47,782 nt of DNA. It comes from Anaeromyces robustus. Taxonomy: Eukaryota > Neocallimastigomycota > Neocallimastigomycetes > Neocallimastigales > Neocallimastigaceae. This document shows positions 17,032 to 29,774 of the stretch, piece by piece. The notes beneath the pieces are model-generated. The model was not told the DNA's origin. It made no database searches and worked only from the letters and a program-made list of their open reading frames with translations. The DNA lies in contig MCFG01000466.1 of the NCBI GenBank assembly GCA_002104895.1, positions 1 to 47,782 of the forward strand. The letters run 5' to 3'. The position numbers were made by a program, and so were the translations under genes. Positions within the stretch are counted from its first letter, which is position 1. Each line of letters begins with the position of its first letter.

Positions 17032-17326
17032 TTTTTTGTTTTTAATTCTATATTTTTGTATTTTTATATTTTATATTTTATATTTTTATTTTATTTTTTT
17101 TAATAGATTTTTATTATTAAAATTATTTTATCTAATTAATTTTTTTTTATTTACAAATGAATATATTTTTATTCATATTTTTTTTATTAATTAATAATAT
17201 TTATGATAAAAAAGGTATTTATTTAATTATAATTTTAATATTGATATGTTATTGTAATTGAAAAAAATTGATATTATTTACATAAAAAATAAATAGATAG
17301 TATATTTATATCTATATATTTAAATT
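16706..17326. other. Spacer downstream of PFL copy 2
   Basis: AT-rich spacer with a T run of about 40 bases at 16991-17030 and short TTA/TTTTA tracts. It presumably holds the 3' untranslated region of PFL copy 2 on the minus strand. No gene seen. Confidence 0.7.
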
Positions 17327-19631
17327 TTAAAGAGTTTCATGGAAAGTTCTTGCAATAACTTCTCTTTGTTGACTTGGAGATAAACGAATGAAATGTACAG
17401 CATATCCAGAAACACGAATAGTTAAATTTGGATAATTTTCTGGATGTACCATAGCATCTTCTAAAGTTTCACGAACTAAAACATTAACATTTAAATGGAA
17501 TCCTCCTTGGGCAAAATATCCATCTAATAATCCTGTAAGATTAGTAACACGTTCTTTATCAATTTTACCTAAAACTGTTGGTACAAATGTGAAAGTATTG
17601 GAAATACCATCTTTACAATATTCATATTCAACTTTACTAACTGAATTAAGAGAAGCAACAGCTCCACTAGTTTCACGTCCATGCATTGGATTACAACCTG
17701 GAGCAAAAGCTTCACCAGCTTTACGTCCATCTGGTGTAGATCCTGTTTTCTTACCATAAACAACATTTGAAGTAATAGTTAAAATAGATAAGGTATGTTC
17801 GGCATTTCTATAAGCTGGATATTTCTTTAATTTAGCAAGGAAAATTTTTGGAATTTCAATAGCAAAATGATCAACACGATCATCATCATTACCAAATTTT
17901 GGGAATTCTCCTTCAATTTTAAAATCGGTAGTTAAATTAGTTTCTGGATTACGAATTGGGAAAACTTTAGCATATTTAATAGCAGAGAAAGAATCAACAA
18001 TAACTGAAAATCCAGCAATACCAAAGGCCATATAACGATGAACATTAGTATCATGAAGGGCCATTTGAATAGCTTCATAACAATATTTATCATGAGAATA
18101 ATGAATGGCATTCATAGTATTAACATAAAGACAAGCAATCCAATCCATTGCTTTATCATAAATTTCCCAGGCAGATTCGAAATTAACTGATCCATCTTCA
18201 TTTAATTTAATATCACCAAAGTCTGGACCAACTTGTTTTTCGGTTCTTTCATCGTAACCGTGGTTGAAAGCATAAAGTAAAAGTTTAGCAAGATTACAAC
18301 GAGCACCAAAGAATTGCATATCTTTACCAACTCTCATTTGAGAGACACAACAAGCAATAGCATAATCATCTCCAAACATACTATTCATAAGATTATCATT
18401 TTCATATTGAATAGAAGAAGTATCAATAGAAATTTTATTACAGAAATTTTTGAATGCCATTGGCATTTTATTATTCCATAAAACTGTAATATTTGGTTCT
18501 GGAGCAGCTCCAAGAGTTCTTAAAGTATTAACAATACGATAAGAAGTTTTTGTAACTAATGGTCTACCATCATTATTCATACCACCAACAACCATAGTAA
18601 CCCAAGTTGGATCACCAGCAAATAAATCATTGTATTCTGGTGTACGTAAATGACGAACTAATCTAAGTTTAATAATTAATTGATCAATTAAATCTTGAGC
18701 TTGAGCTTCAGTTAAAATTCCCTTTTTAATATCATTTTCAATATAAATATCGAAGAAACAGTCAACACGACCAAAAGACATAGCAGCTCCATCTTGATCT
18801 TTGACAGAAGCAAGATAACCGAAATAGGTATATTGAATAGCTTCTTTAGCATTAGTAGCTGGTTTAGAAATATCGAAACCATAACTATTAGCCATAACTT
18901 TTAATTCATTAAGAGCTTTAATTTGTTCAGCAAGTTCTTCTCTAGTTCTCATATTTTCTTCAGTCATAGTAATACCAAGACTAAGTTTATCTTGCATTTT
19001 CCATTCAATTAATTGATCAACACCATATAAAGCAATACGTCTATAATCACCAATAATTCTACCTCTACCATAACCATCTGGTAAACCAGTAAGAATAGCA
19101 TTAGATCTAGCTTTTCTCATTTCTGGAGTATAAAGATCGAAGACACAATCATTGTGAGTTTTACGATATTTAAAAACTTCTTCAACTTCAGGATCAATAG
19201 TACGATCATAAGCTTTTAAAGCATTTTTTACAACACGAACACCACCAAATGGTTTAATAGAACGTTTAAGAGGAGCATCCGTTTGTAAACCAACAATATC
19301 TTCCTTTTCTTTAATAATATAACCTGGTTTATGAGCACTAACAGTAGAAATAGTTTTATTATCTACATCAAGACAACCATTACTTTTAATTTCTTCAGCA
19401 CGAAGTTCACAACATTTAGCCCAAACATCTTTTGTATTTTGAGAAGCTTCAGTGACGAGGAAAGAATCATCACCTTCATATGGAGTATAATTTTCTTTAA
19501 TCCACTTGGCAACGTCAGTTACTATTTATTTTTAGAAAAAAAAAAAAAAAAAAGAAAGAAATTAATTAGATATATTTATTAAATAATTTAGTATAATGTA
19601 TAATTTTAATAATAATATAATTACCTTGCAT
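17327..19631 (-). CDS. pfl: Pyruvate formate-lyase, copy 2
   Basis: Same reaction and architecture as copy 1. Exon 2 is 17327-19521 (2195 bp, same length as in copies 1 and 3). Exon 1 is the 7-nt ATGCAAG at 19625-19631 with donor GTAATT; the intron is 103 bp. The product is 733 residues beginning MQVTDVAKW, with the Cys-Cys pair at 393-394 and glycyl-radical Gly708 in RVSGYAVHF. An in-frame TAA three codons upstream of the ATG supports the start. It uses mainly A/T-ending codons. The last 597 residues differ from copy 3 at only four positions by eye. Differences from copy 1 cluster around [14 protein letters not shown] and [12 protein letters not shown]. The intron and flanks do not resemble those of copy 3. 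Confidence 0.93.
19522..19624 (-). other. First intron of PFL copy 2
   Basis: 103 bp from donor GTAATT to acceptor AATAG. It contains a poly-pyrimidine run on the coding strand near the acceptor. Splicing places G/TA (Val) across a phase-1 junction, as in the other copies. Confidence 0.8.
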
Positions 19632-20047
19632 CTTAGTTTATTATACTTATTATTTTATAAAAGATAATATAGAATGTTACTTTATTTTTTTATTTTTAAT
19701 TGATTTATTTAATTATTATATTTTTTTTTATAATCAGTTTTTATTATATAACTTTATTAATTAATAATTATTTATTAAAATATTTTTCTATTATTGATAT
19801 TATATATAAATATATATATATATTTTTTTTATAAGGTATAATTAATTAATTCTTATAAATATTTTTTAATTTTAAAATTTTTAATTATTAAATTGATGAT
19901 GATAAAAAATTCATTTATTGAAAAATTTTTGAGTATTTATATATTTTTTTTATTATTAATAAGAGGAGGTTTTAAGTAGGATAAAATTTTTTTTTAATAC
20001 GTAATGAATAACGATATTTTTACTAATGGCGACACAAAAATTTTCGT
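19632..20047. other. Upstream region of PFL copy 2
   Basis: Spacer between the PFL copy 2 start and the inverted-repeat element. It would hold the promoter. Nothing beyond AT-rich sequence and a short AT-poor stretch near 20020-20047 is recognisable. Confidence 0.55.
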
Positions 20048-21105
20048 CGAAAATCCGAATGTGTTGCATTTCGCAATGTTGCATTTCGCAATATGATATG
20101 GGGCGCATATTAAATTTTTGCAATGAGGCGCATAAAAAACAAATAAAAAAATGAAAAATTTTTTAACACAAATTATGAAAGCCACGTTATGAAATAAAAT
20201 AAAATAGAATTTAAAAAAATTAAATAAATAAATAAAAAATATATATATAAATAAATGAATAGAAAATAAACAAATAAATAAATAAATATTTCTTTTCTTA
20301 TTAATTACTTAACAAAAAAAAAATAAAGTAAAAAAATTAAAAAAAAAAAAACTTATTATAAAATTAAATATATTTATATAATTTTTTTGATAAATGAATA
20401 ATAATAAATAAAATAAAAGATAATAAATAATATAACAGTATTATATATGTATTTTTATTAAAAAGACGATAACAAATAATAAATAAAAAAAATAATATAA
20501 ATTTTAGAATAAAGAAAAGAAACAAATAAATAAATAAATATTTTTTTATTAATTACTTATTTACAAAAAAAAAATATAAAAATAAAAATTCATTATAAAA
20601 TTAAATATTTTCATAAAATTATTTTGATTTGAAATATTAAAAAAAAAATTCAATATTATTAAAATATTAAATAAAAAATATAATTATAAAAAAAATATTC
20701 AAAAAATATTCAATATTATTAAATTATTAAATAAAAAAAATATTGAAGAAATATTCAATATCATTAAATAAAAAAAATAATGAAGAAATATTCAATATCA
20801 TTAAATAAAAAAAATAAATAAAATATTATTAAAATACTAAAAAAAATTCAATATTAAAAAAATATTTAATATTATTAAATCATTAAATAAAAATATTATT
20901 AACTAAAAAAATATTATTAAATAAATAATTCTTTATATTATATTTTTATTTATTTAATTATTTATACAATTATGCGCCCCATTGCGAAATGCAACATAAT
21001 TGCAACATTGCGAAATGCAACCTACAAATCTTTGTCATGCGCCCCATTGCGAAATGCAACATTGCGAAATGCAACATTGCGAAATGCAACTCTCCCGAAA
21101 ATCCG
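20048..21105. mobile_element. Putative non-autonomous DNA transposon (MITE-like) with GC-rich inverted ends
   Basis: A 10-bp direct repeat CGAAAATCCG occurs at 20048-20057 and 21096-21105, as a target-site duplication would. Just inside, the left end has two units GTTGCATTTCGCAAT (20063-20077, 20078-20092) followed by GGGGCGCAT (20100-20108). The right end has the same motifs inverted: ATTGCGAAATGCAAC at 20981-20995, 21007-21021, 21046-21060, 21061-21075 and 21076-21090, and ATGCGCCCC at 20972-20980 and 21037-21045. The interior is AT-rich, with a partial direct duplication (about 20271-20395 and 20523-20630) and no transposase. A 9-11 bp duplication would suit Mutator-like elements, but that assignment is inference. 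A simple inverted duplication of a short satellite is the alternative. Confidence 0.6.
20271..20630. repeat. Direct duplication inside the putative element
   Basis: The block at 20271-20395 (ATAAATATTTCTTTTCTTAT and on through an A-rich run to TTATTATAAAATTAAATAT) recurs with modest divergence at 20523-20630. Further short degenerate repeats ending in ATTCAATATTATTAAAT fill 20640-20900. Confidence 0.6.
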
Positions 21106-21523
21106 TTAGATATTAATAAAAAAACTTTAAATTTTTATTAATAAATTTTATTTAATATATATAAAAATTCTTATGTAAATTATTCCTTTCTTAATATTTT
21201 GTTTTTATGTAATTTATTCCGATAAATTTATATGTTAATCACATGATTAATCTAAAAAAAAAAATAAATTTTATTTTTAAAGATTAAAAATTTAATTAAT
21301 AATTAATATTTTCTGATTTGATTTATCGTGATTTCTAAATTATAAATCAGATGACTTTAATCTATATAAATTGATAATTATATTGATAATTGATTATAAA
21401 AATTGTTTTATATTTTTTCAATCATTATTATTTGAAAAAATATAAAACGATAAAACGATAATCATTTTCATTATTAACAAATTTATAATTATTTTTATAT
21501 ATTCAATAAATAGATTAAAAGGA

Positions 21524-21683
<160 letters not shown>

Positions 21684-22060
21684 AATTAATTAATTAATTA
21701 ATTAATTAACTAAATAACTAACAACTAAATCAATAACTAATTAACTAAATAAATAAATAAGTAAATAAATATATAAATAAGTTTTGAATAAAAGTTAAAT
21801 ATAACATTATTTGGATATAAAATGTGGTTGAGATTTTTTTAAATAATATAATAAATTATTATTATCATATCACCACATATATATTAATATTTATGGCAAT
21901 ATGTTTATATTAATCATAAAAAATAATATAATGTGGCTGTAGTGACATGAAAAAGTTACATTAAAAAAATACTGTATATTTTATAATATGAATATTTTTT
22001 TCATAATATAATATTATAAATGAAAAAATATATGTGGCAATTATTACTACTACTATTGAA

Positions 22061-22061
22061 G

Positions 22062-22117
<56 letters not shown>

Positions 22118-22147
22118 TATAATAATAATAATAATAATAATAATAAT

Positions 22148-22189
<42 letters not shown>

Positions 22190-22207
22190 TATAATAATAA
22201 TAATAAT

Positions 22208-22276
<69 letters not shown>

Positions 22277-22312
22277 TATAATTATAATTATAATAATAAT
22301 AATAATAATAAT

Positions 22313-22354
<42 letters not shown>

Positions 22355-22360
22355 TATAAT

Positions 22361-22424
<64 letters not shown>

Positions 22425-22428
22425 TATA
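22061..22428. repeat. (AAT)n microsatellite, about 370 bp
   Basis: Trinucleotide array with periodic ATT interruptions. Its open frames (poly-Ile, poly-Asn) are repeat artefacts. Confidence 0.95.
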
Positions 22429-23499
22429 GTTATAACTTTTAATAGTTTATTATAATATTCTAGTAATCATATAATAAGATTATTCTATATTTAATTTTTT
22501 TCTTTGTTTTTTGTTTCTTTTTTTTTTTTTTTTTTTTTTTAAAAAATATGCATATATCTGAATCTTTATTATAAATAATAAAAATATGGATATATGCAAA
22601 ATATGCAAATAGATTTCTGTATTTTTTGTTAAACATTAATAAATATTAAATTATAAAATAATTAAATAATTAATAATCATTTATTTCCAAAAGAAAAAAA
22701 AAAAATATAAATATATATATGTAAATATATATAAATATAAATATATATAAATATAAATATATAAATATATATATATTTTTTTAATTTATAAAGATAAATT
22801 AAATTCAATAAGATTTTCATTAATCTATAAATAACAATTGAGATTTTGTGAAATATGAAAATAAAATTTTTTAACGCCTTAAAATAAAATTATATAATTT
22901 TATTAGATAAATAATAATGGCGTTGTTATTTAAGGATGATTCATTAAATATTATAGTATGGCAAATATTATATATATAATGATAAAGAATTTTTTTTTCA
23001 AGTTAAAAAAAAAAAAATAGAAGGAAAAATCTATTAATAAAAAGTAAATCAAATAAATATTTAGACCGAAATGAATAAAGTTTTTTTTTTATAATATAGA
23101 CATATATATTAATTATTTTTTTATGAAAATAAGTTGTCTTTATTAAATATTTTTGTTAAAAATTACATAATATATTTTAATTTATTTTATATTTATATAT
23201 ATTTTTTTGTATTTAAAAAATTATATATAATTATATAATATATATTTTATTAAATATATATATATATTTTTTAAATTAATAATTATATATTAATTTATTC
23301 TCTATTCATTTATTAATTTTTTCTTTTTCTTTTTTTTTTTTTTTTTTTTAATTTATTTTTTTTTTCTTAATTTATTTCGTTCTTAATCTATTTTTTTTTT
23401 CTATTATATATATATATTTTTTTTTCTATATTTTTTTCTTTATAGTTTTTTTTTTCTATATTTAATTTTTAATTTTTCCTTAATTTTTTTAATTAAAAA

Positions 23500-25394
23500 T
23501 TAAGATTGTGGATTGGGATTATAAAAATTATTTTTATTTGTCATATTGTTGTTATCTATGACATTATCATTATTTACTTTATAATAGATAATAACTTGTT
23601 GAGGTTGACTAATAACTTGTTGAGGTTGATTAGAATAAGTAACAATTGGTGGTGAATATTGATATTCAATAGGTGATGCTAAATAACTAATAGAATTTAC
23701 AGGTAGGGTTGTTTCTACTGGAATATTTGATTGATAAGTTTGATTATAAATAATCATACTATCTTGATTTTCATTACAATTAATATTAGGTGGTGATACT
23801 GTTGGACTTGTAAGAAATCTTACTGAATTATTATTATTAATACCAGTAGTAGTTGAAATAGTTGTAGTAGGAGGAGTAGCGGTTGATATTATATTATTAG
23901 AAATTTGTGAATTTAAATTAGATGATGAATTACAAATTTGATGATTATCACTGAATGATAATATGGGAAAGCTTTTTTCATTTTTTATGTTTTTATTTAA
24001 ATTATCGTTTAGATTTAAATTAATATTAATATTGTTACTATTTGAATTGTTGTTATTATTATATTGATTTATGGGTAGAGTTGGATTTATATATGATGAA
24101 GGGGTATAAATGATTTTTGAAATTTGTTCACTATTATTATTACTATTATTATTATTATTATTATTATTTATTGTAGTTGTTATATGATTATGATTATTCA
24201 TTTGATAAGTATTTTCATTTATTGATAATGTATTTTGGTTATTATTTTTATTTATAGGAATAATATATTGTGCATTTTCATTTTTATTTACTAAGGGAGA
24301 AAAGTATTGTGCATTTTCATTTTTATTAGGAAAAGAAGATATATATTGAATATTTTCATTATTATTTGTTAAAGGAGAAAAATATTGAACATTATCAGAT
24401 TTATTAATAATAGGTGAAATATATTGAATATTATCAGTTTTATTTATTATTGTAATATATTGATTACTTTTATTATTTGAAGGTAATATACATTGATTGA
24501 CTTTTTCATTTGTTTGGTATATAGAGGAATTAGGATTTTCATTCATAGGGATAATATATTGTTCATTACCTTTATTATTAGGTGGTGGAGGAGGAATAGG
24601 TTGATTTATTTTTTCATTAGATGGAATAACATACGAATTGACATTTTTATTTAATTGGATGACATATTGAGTGGTAGGTTCATTGAATGATGTTACATTA
24701 TTATGAAGATTATTATCATTATTAATATTAATATTAATATTATTAATATTATTATTATTAATATTATTATTATTAATATTATTATTATTATTATTAATAT
24801 TATTTATAGGATTAACATATTTTTGACTTGTATCTTCATTTAATGAAGGAACATAATGTTTAAAGTGATTATCATTCATTAACGGACTTTGATAATTAGA
24901 ATATGATATAGGTATGTTTATAGCGTTTGGTTTATTTTCTTTAATCATTATTGAAGAATTATTACTTTCAATATTATTATAATAATTATTATTATTATAA
25001 TAATTATTATTATTATTATTATTATCATTAATCATTATTTGATTAGTATTTTCTAATGATTTTTGCATAAGCTTAATTCTTTTCTTTTTATTAAATTTAT
25101 TTAAAGAATCTTCAATTCTATTTAAAACTTCTTCTTCATGATGACATATATGTGAATATTTTTTATCCATATATAACTCTTTCCAAGTTTTTGTAACATG
25201 TGAACTATTAATTATTTCTGGATTATTTCCAATTTTTTTAAGTACTGTTCCCCATAATAATTTCATTTGTTCTGGTGTTTTAGCATAATTATATAAAGAC
25301 CTACATAACCGTTCATAACCTATTAATAAATTATTTTTTATTAAAGAAATAATATTATAATTTTTTAGTATTAAAATAATTATATATATAAAAT

Positions 25395-25441
<47 letters not shown>

Positions 25442-26152
25442 CAATAATAAATAAAATTTATTATTAATCAAAAATTTCAAAATTTTTAATAACGAATGAA
25501 TAATAATTATTTTCTATTATTAGTAACTATTAATATTAAAAAAGAATTTATTTTGACAAAAGATTATATAAATTTATATTAATAATTTTTTTCTTTCAAA
25601 TATTTACATGGTTGAATTTTAAATTCTTCGAGTTGATCTAGAACTTTAGCTGATATCAAATAACGATAAGCTTCTATTTATATATAATATATATAAATGA
25701 TATTTACAATGAGAAATAAAATATTATGGATTAGCAATAAAATTAAAAAAATTTTATTTTATATTATTCATATGAATAGTCAATACTTACGAGACCTATA
25801 GTTTTTATTTTTTAAAAGTATATTGTTATTTATTAATTATAAATTTAATAAAATTTATTATTATATAAAAAATAATGAGTTTATAATTTGTAATAATAAT
25901 AATGATAATATATATTTATTATTGAAACAACCAAACAAAAAAAAAAAAAATAATAATAATAAAAATTTATATTGAGTATTATTATAAAAATATTTACTTT
26001 GATATATTCCATTTCATATTAATATATTCGTCAAATGAGCAACCGTGTTTTTTATATTCTTTGGTTTTTGATGTTTTATAAACAGCCTTTACTATTTCTC
26101 TAAATTTTTCTTGTTTTTCTATATAACTCTTGAGTGAACTATTTAATGTCAT
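23500..26152 (-). CDS. HTH-like domain protein with long Asn-rich tail (four exons, one of 5 nt)
   Basis: My model: exon 1 25998-26152, exon 2 25791-25795 (GTCTC), exon 3 25608-25673, exon 4 23500-25319, giving 681 residues. Residues 36-125 (SFDEYINMKWNISKSQAYRY..., then YAKTPEQMKLLWGTVL and SSHVTKTW) resemble the helix-turn-helix segment of bacterial plasmid/phage ParB-like and methyltransferase-associated proteins (pattern FxxYcxxrWgiSrsqAYrli...vtaaHV). A DNA-binding role is inference. Residues ~130-165 are basic and charged. The rest is Asn-rich, with poly-Asn runs, a PPPPP stretch and a 13-residue repeat (consensus N-x-QY-[IF]-[SI]-P). No signal peptide or membrane segment is seen. It lies alone, transcribed towards PFL copy 2. 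The exon 4 frame and the exon 3/4 join are secure; exon 1 and the micro-exon rest on splice consensus, frame and domain continuity. The family name is not known to me. Confidence 0.7.
24251..24443 (-). repeat. 39-bp coding tandem repeat (13 residues)
   Basis: Within exon 4 of the HTH-like gene, about five imperfect units encode variants of N-x-Q-Y-[IF]-[SI]-P-x-x-N-K-x-[DE]. Looser QYIIP-type copies continue towards the N-terminal side. The unit preserves frame. Confidence 0.8.
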
Positions 26153-28310
26153 TATATATATAAAAAATTTTGTTCATTTAATAAAAGAAGAAACAATTTT
26201 TATAAATAATAACTATTATAAATGATAGTTATTAATAATAGATATTATTATTTTGATATTTATTATAAATGATAGTTATGATAAATAATTATTATTTTGA
26301 TATTTATTATTATAAATGATAGTTATGATAGATATTATTATTATAGGTGATAATTATATTGCTTTGGTTTATTTTGATTTATAGTTGTTCTATTTTCTAT
26401 TTCTATTGAATTGTTATTAGTTTATTTTTATATTACCTTTCATCAGTTTTATTTTCTTCTTTCATTTTTTTATGAAAGACTAAATATAATTTATATAATT
26501 AATGGTGGATGTATTTTTAGAATATAATATAATTATTAACATATTTTTATATACAAATTTATTCTTTTTTTTATCTATCTTTTATATTAAATATTTGAAT
26601 AATACATATTTTTATCTTTTTTTTTTAAAAAAAAAAAAAAAAGAAAAAAATGGATTTTTATATAAATCTAAAAAAAGATTTATCTGGGCTTCTTTTCTTT
26701 TAATTTTATTATTAACAATGAAAGAATAATAATAATTTTATTTGGATATTTTTTTTTCTTATTATTATATATTATTTATATTGTTAACTATAAACTTTCT
26801 TTTATATATTATTTATTTTTTTTAATACTTATTGGTTAATTTAAATTTTTATTATATATTAAAGTTTATTTTTTTTAATTAATTTTTCTTCGTGTTTTTT
26901 ATGTTTTTTTTTTTTTTTATTATTATTTTTTCGTTTGTTTTTTGTTTTCAAACTTTTTTTTATAATATTGTTATTATAAAATATTTATTATATAATAAAT
27001 GTTAAATTATTATTTTAATAATTATTAATTATCCAGAAGATTTATATGTAATAATTTAACAGAAGTTAAATGAAATATTATAATATAGAGTTTTTATATT
27101 TAATTGAAATTTAATATAAAATTCTAGATTGAAAATTAAAAATTATGTGTTATTATATAATTTAATATAATAACAATTCAAAGTATTAATATTGTTATAT
27201 AGTATTTTATTTTCCTTTTGCATAAAAAAATAATATATTAATCAATTGAATACTAGTATTTTATTTAATATAAAATATACATATTATAAATATATTATTA
27301 ATATATTAAAATATAATATTATTTTAAATTATTAAAGTTTTAGTTATTATAATATATTACAATAAATTTTTTATATATTTTTTTATTAATTATATATATT
27401 TTATTTTCTTATTTACAAATATATTCATTAATATATTATATTTTATTATGTTCCATTATAATTAATATAATATATTATATAATATAATAAATTATATAAT
27501 ATATTAATATTGTTAATAAATTAAATTATATTTTATTTTTTTTTTAAATTTTTTTTAAAAAATTTTTTTGTATTCATTAATTTAATTAATAAACTATAAT
27601 AATTTATTTTTTTATTTTTTTTAATTTTATTTTTTTATTAGCTATTTATTTTCCTATATTTATTAAAAATTAGAATATTAAACACTATACAAATTTAATA
27701 TAATAATATATTTGACATATTTTATTTTCCGGAAACTTTTAATTTTATTTTGTCACCACATCAATTATTATTTTCTTTTCTTAATTTTTAAATATTTAAT
27801 ATTAATTAATATAATAACTTTAATTATTATTATTTTTTAAAAATATAATAATTAAAGTTTTTTTATCATACTTTTTCTCTATATTTTTCTTAATGTGCTG
27901 GGCTATAGATATAAATAATGTTACACAAAATTATTAATTATCAATAATAATAAAATCATTTACTATAAATAAATTTTGAACTTTAAAAAAAAAATATATT
28001 AAAGTAAAATATGATATGTAAATAAATGCTAAAAATAGTGCTATAGTAATATATATTTAATAATAATTTTTGGTTAATAAAAAAGTAGAATATTATATTG
28101 CTAATATAATAAAATAATTATAATTATACCAATAAATATTATAATTATACCAATAAATATTGTATTTATACTAATAAATATTTATAGTAATTATTATAAA
28201 AAATATTAATAGTATTTAATTCTAGAATTAAATATTATATAATTATTATTTCAAGTTAATCATATTATTTTATATTTAATAGTTGCTATTAAATATTGTA
28301 ATATTTATAC
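26153..28310. other. Spacer upstream of the HTH-like gene, no gene seen
   Basis: AT-rich with TATTATAAATGATAGTTA-type short repeats at about 26215-26350 and many TATA/ATTA stretches. It should hold the promoter of the HTH-like gene. An open frame at 26502-26729 is aromatic/Lys-rich and looks like chance. Confidence 0.65.
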
Positions 28311-29770
28311 TTAATAGTTATTATGGTTATTCAATAAAATTTTTTTACTAAAATTAAAAAGAACAGTAATGTAGAATTCTTAGTTATAATAATAATATAA
28401 AAAATTTAGTTTAAATATTAAATTAAGTTGGTAGCATAGAATAGTGTAGTAGAATGATGGTATAGAATATTATTATTTTAAATAATTTATACTTAATAAT
28501 TATTATAGTTAGGCAATAAAATTTTTTTACTAAAATTAAAAAGAACAGTAATGTAGAATACTTAGTTATAATAATAATATAAAAAATTTTGTTTAAATAT
28601 TAAATTAAGTTGGTAGCGTAGAATAGTGTAGTAGAATGATGGTATAGAATATTATTATTTTAAATATTTTATATTTAATAATTATTATAGTTATGCAATA
28701 AAATTTTTTTACTAAAATTAAAAAGAACAGTAATGTAGAATACTTAGTTACAATAACAATATAAAAAATTTACCTTAGATACTAAATTAAGTTGGTAGTG
28801 TAGAATAGTGTAGTAGGATGATGATATTGAATATTATTATTTTAAATAATTTAAACTTAATAATTATTATAGTTAGGCAATAAAATTTTTTTACTAAAAT
28901 TAAAAAGAACAGTAATGTAGAATACTTAGTTATAATAATAATATAAAAAATTTTGTTTAAATATTAAATTAAGTTGGTAGCGTAGAATAGTGTAGTAGAA
29001 TGATGGTATATATTATTATTATTTTAAATAATTTATATTTACTAGTTATTATAGTTGTGCAATAAATTTTTTTTACTAAAATTAAAAAGAACAGTAATGT
29101 AGAATACTTAGCTAAAATAACAATATAAAAAATTTTTCTTGGATGCTAAATTAAGTTGGTAGCGTAGAATAGTGTAGTAGGATGATGATATTGAATATTA
29201 TTATTTTAAATAATTTATACTTAATAATTATTATAGTTAAGCAATAAAATTTTTTACTAAAATTAAAAAGAACAGTAATGTAGAATACTTAGTTATAATA
29301 ACAATATAAAAAATTTTTCTTAGATGCTAAATTAAGTTGGTAGCGTAGAATAGTGTAGTAGGATGATGATATTGAATATTATTATTTTAAATAATTTATA
29401 CTTAATAATTATTATAGTTAAGCAATAAAATTTTTTACTAAAATTAAAAAGAACAGTAACGTAGAATACTTAGCTACAATAACAATATAAGAAATTTATT
29501 TTAAATACTAAATTTAGTTGGTAGCGTAGAATAGTGTAGTATATATGGTGTAGAATAATGATATAGAATATTATTATTTTAAATAATTTATACTTAATAG
29601 TTATTATAGTTATACAATAATATTTTTCTACTAAAATTAAAAAGAACAGTAATGTAGAATACTTAGTTATAATAACAATATAAAAAATTTAGCTTAGATA
29701 TTAAATTAAATTGATAGCGAAGAATAGTGATATAATATTATATAGTAGAATTGTGGTATAGAATATTATA
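28311..29770. repeat. 182-bp satellite array, eight units
   Basis: The anchor GAACAGTAAYGTAGAAT recurs at 28361, 28543, 28725, 28907, 29089, 29270, 29451 and 29644, giving spacings of 182, 182, 182, 182, 181, 181 and 193. Each unit also has TTTTTTTACTAAAATTAAAA, a GTTGGTAGCGTAGAATAGTG block and a TATTATTATTTTAAATAATT block. The last unit carries a short internal expansion near 29530-29555. No unit has a usable reading frame. Confidence 0.95.
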
Positions 29771-29774
29771 ATGT

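Noticed and set aside
19994-20185. Minus-strand 63-residue frame with repeated IAKCN
   Set aside because: It reads through the inverted-repeat end of the putative mobile element; composition comes from the 15-bp unit.
22020-22442. Poly-Ile and poly-Asn frames
   Set aside because: They lie in a pure (AAT)n microsatellite with no flanking coding sequence.
26502-26729. 75-residue Phe/Lys-rich frame
   Set aside because: It includes an A run read as poly-Lys, has no recognisable motif and looks like random AT-rich reading.
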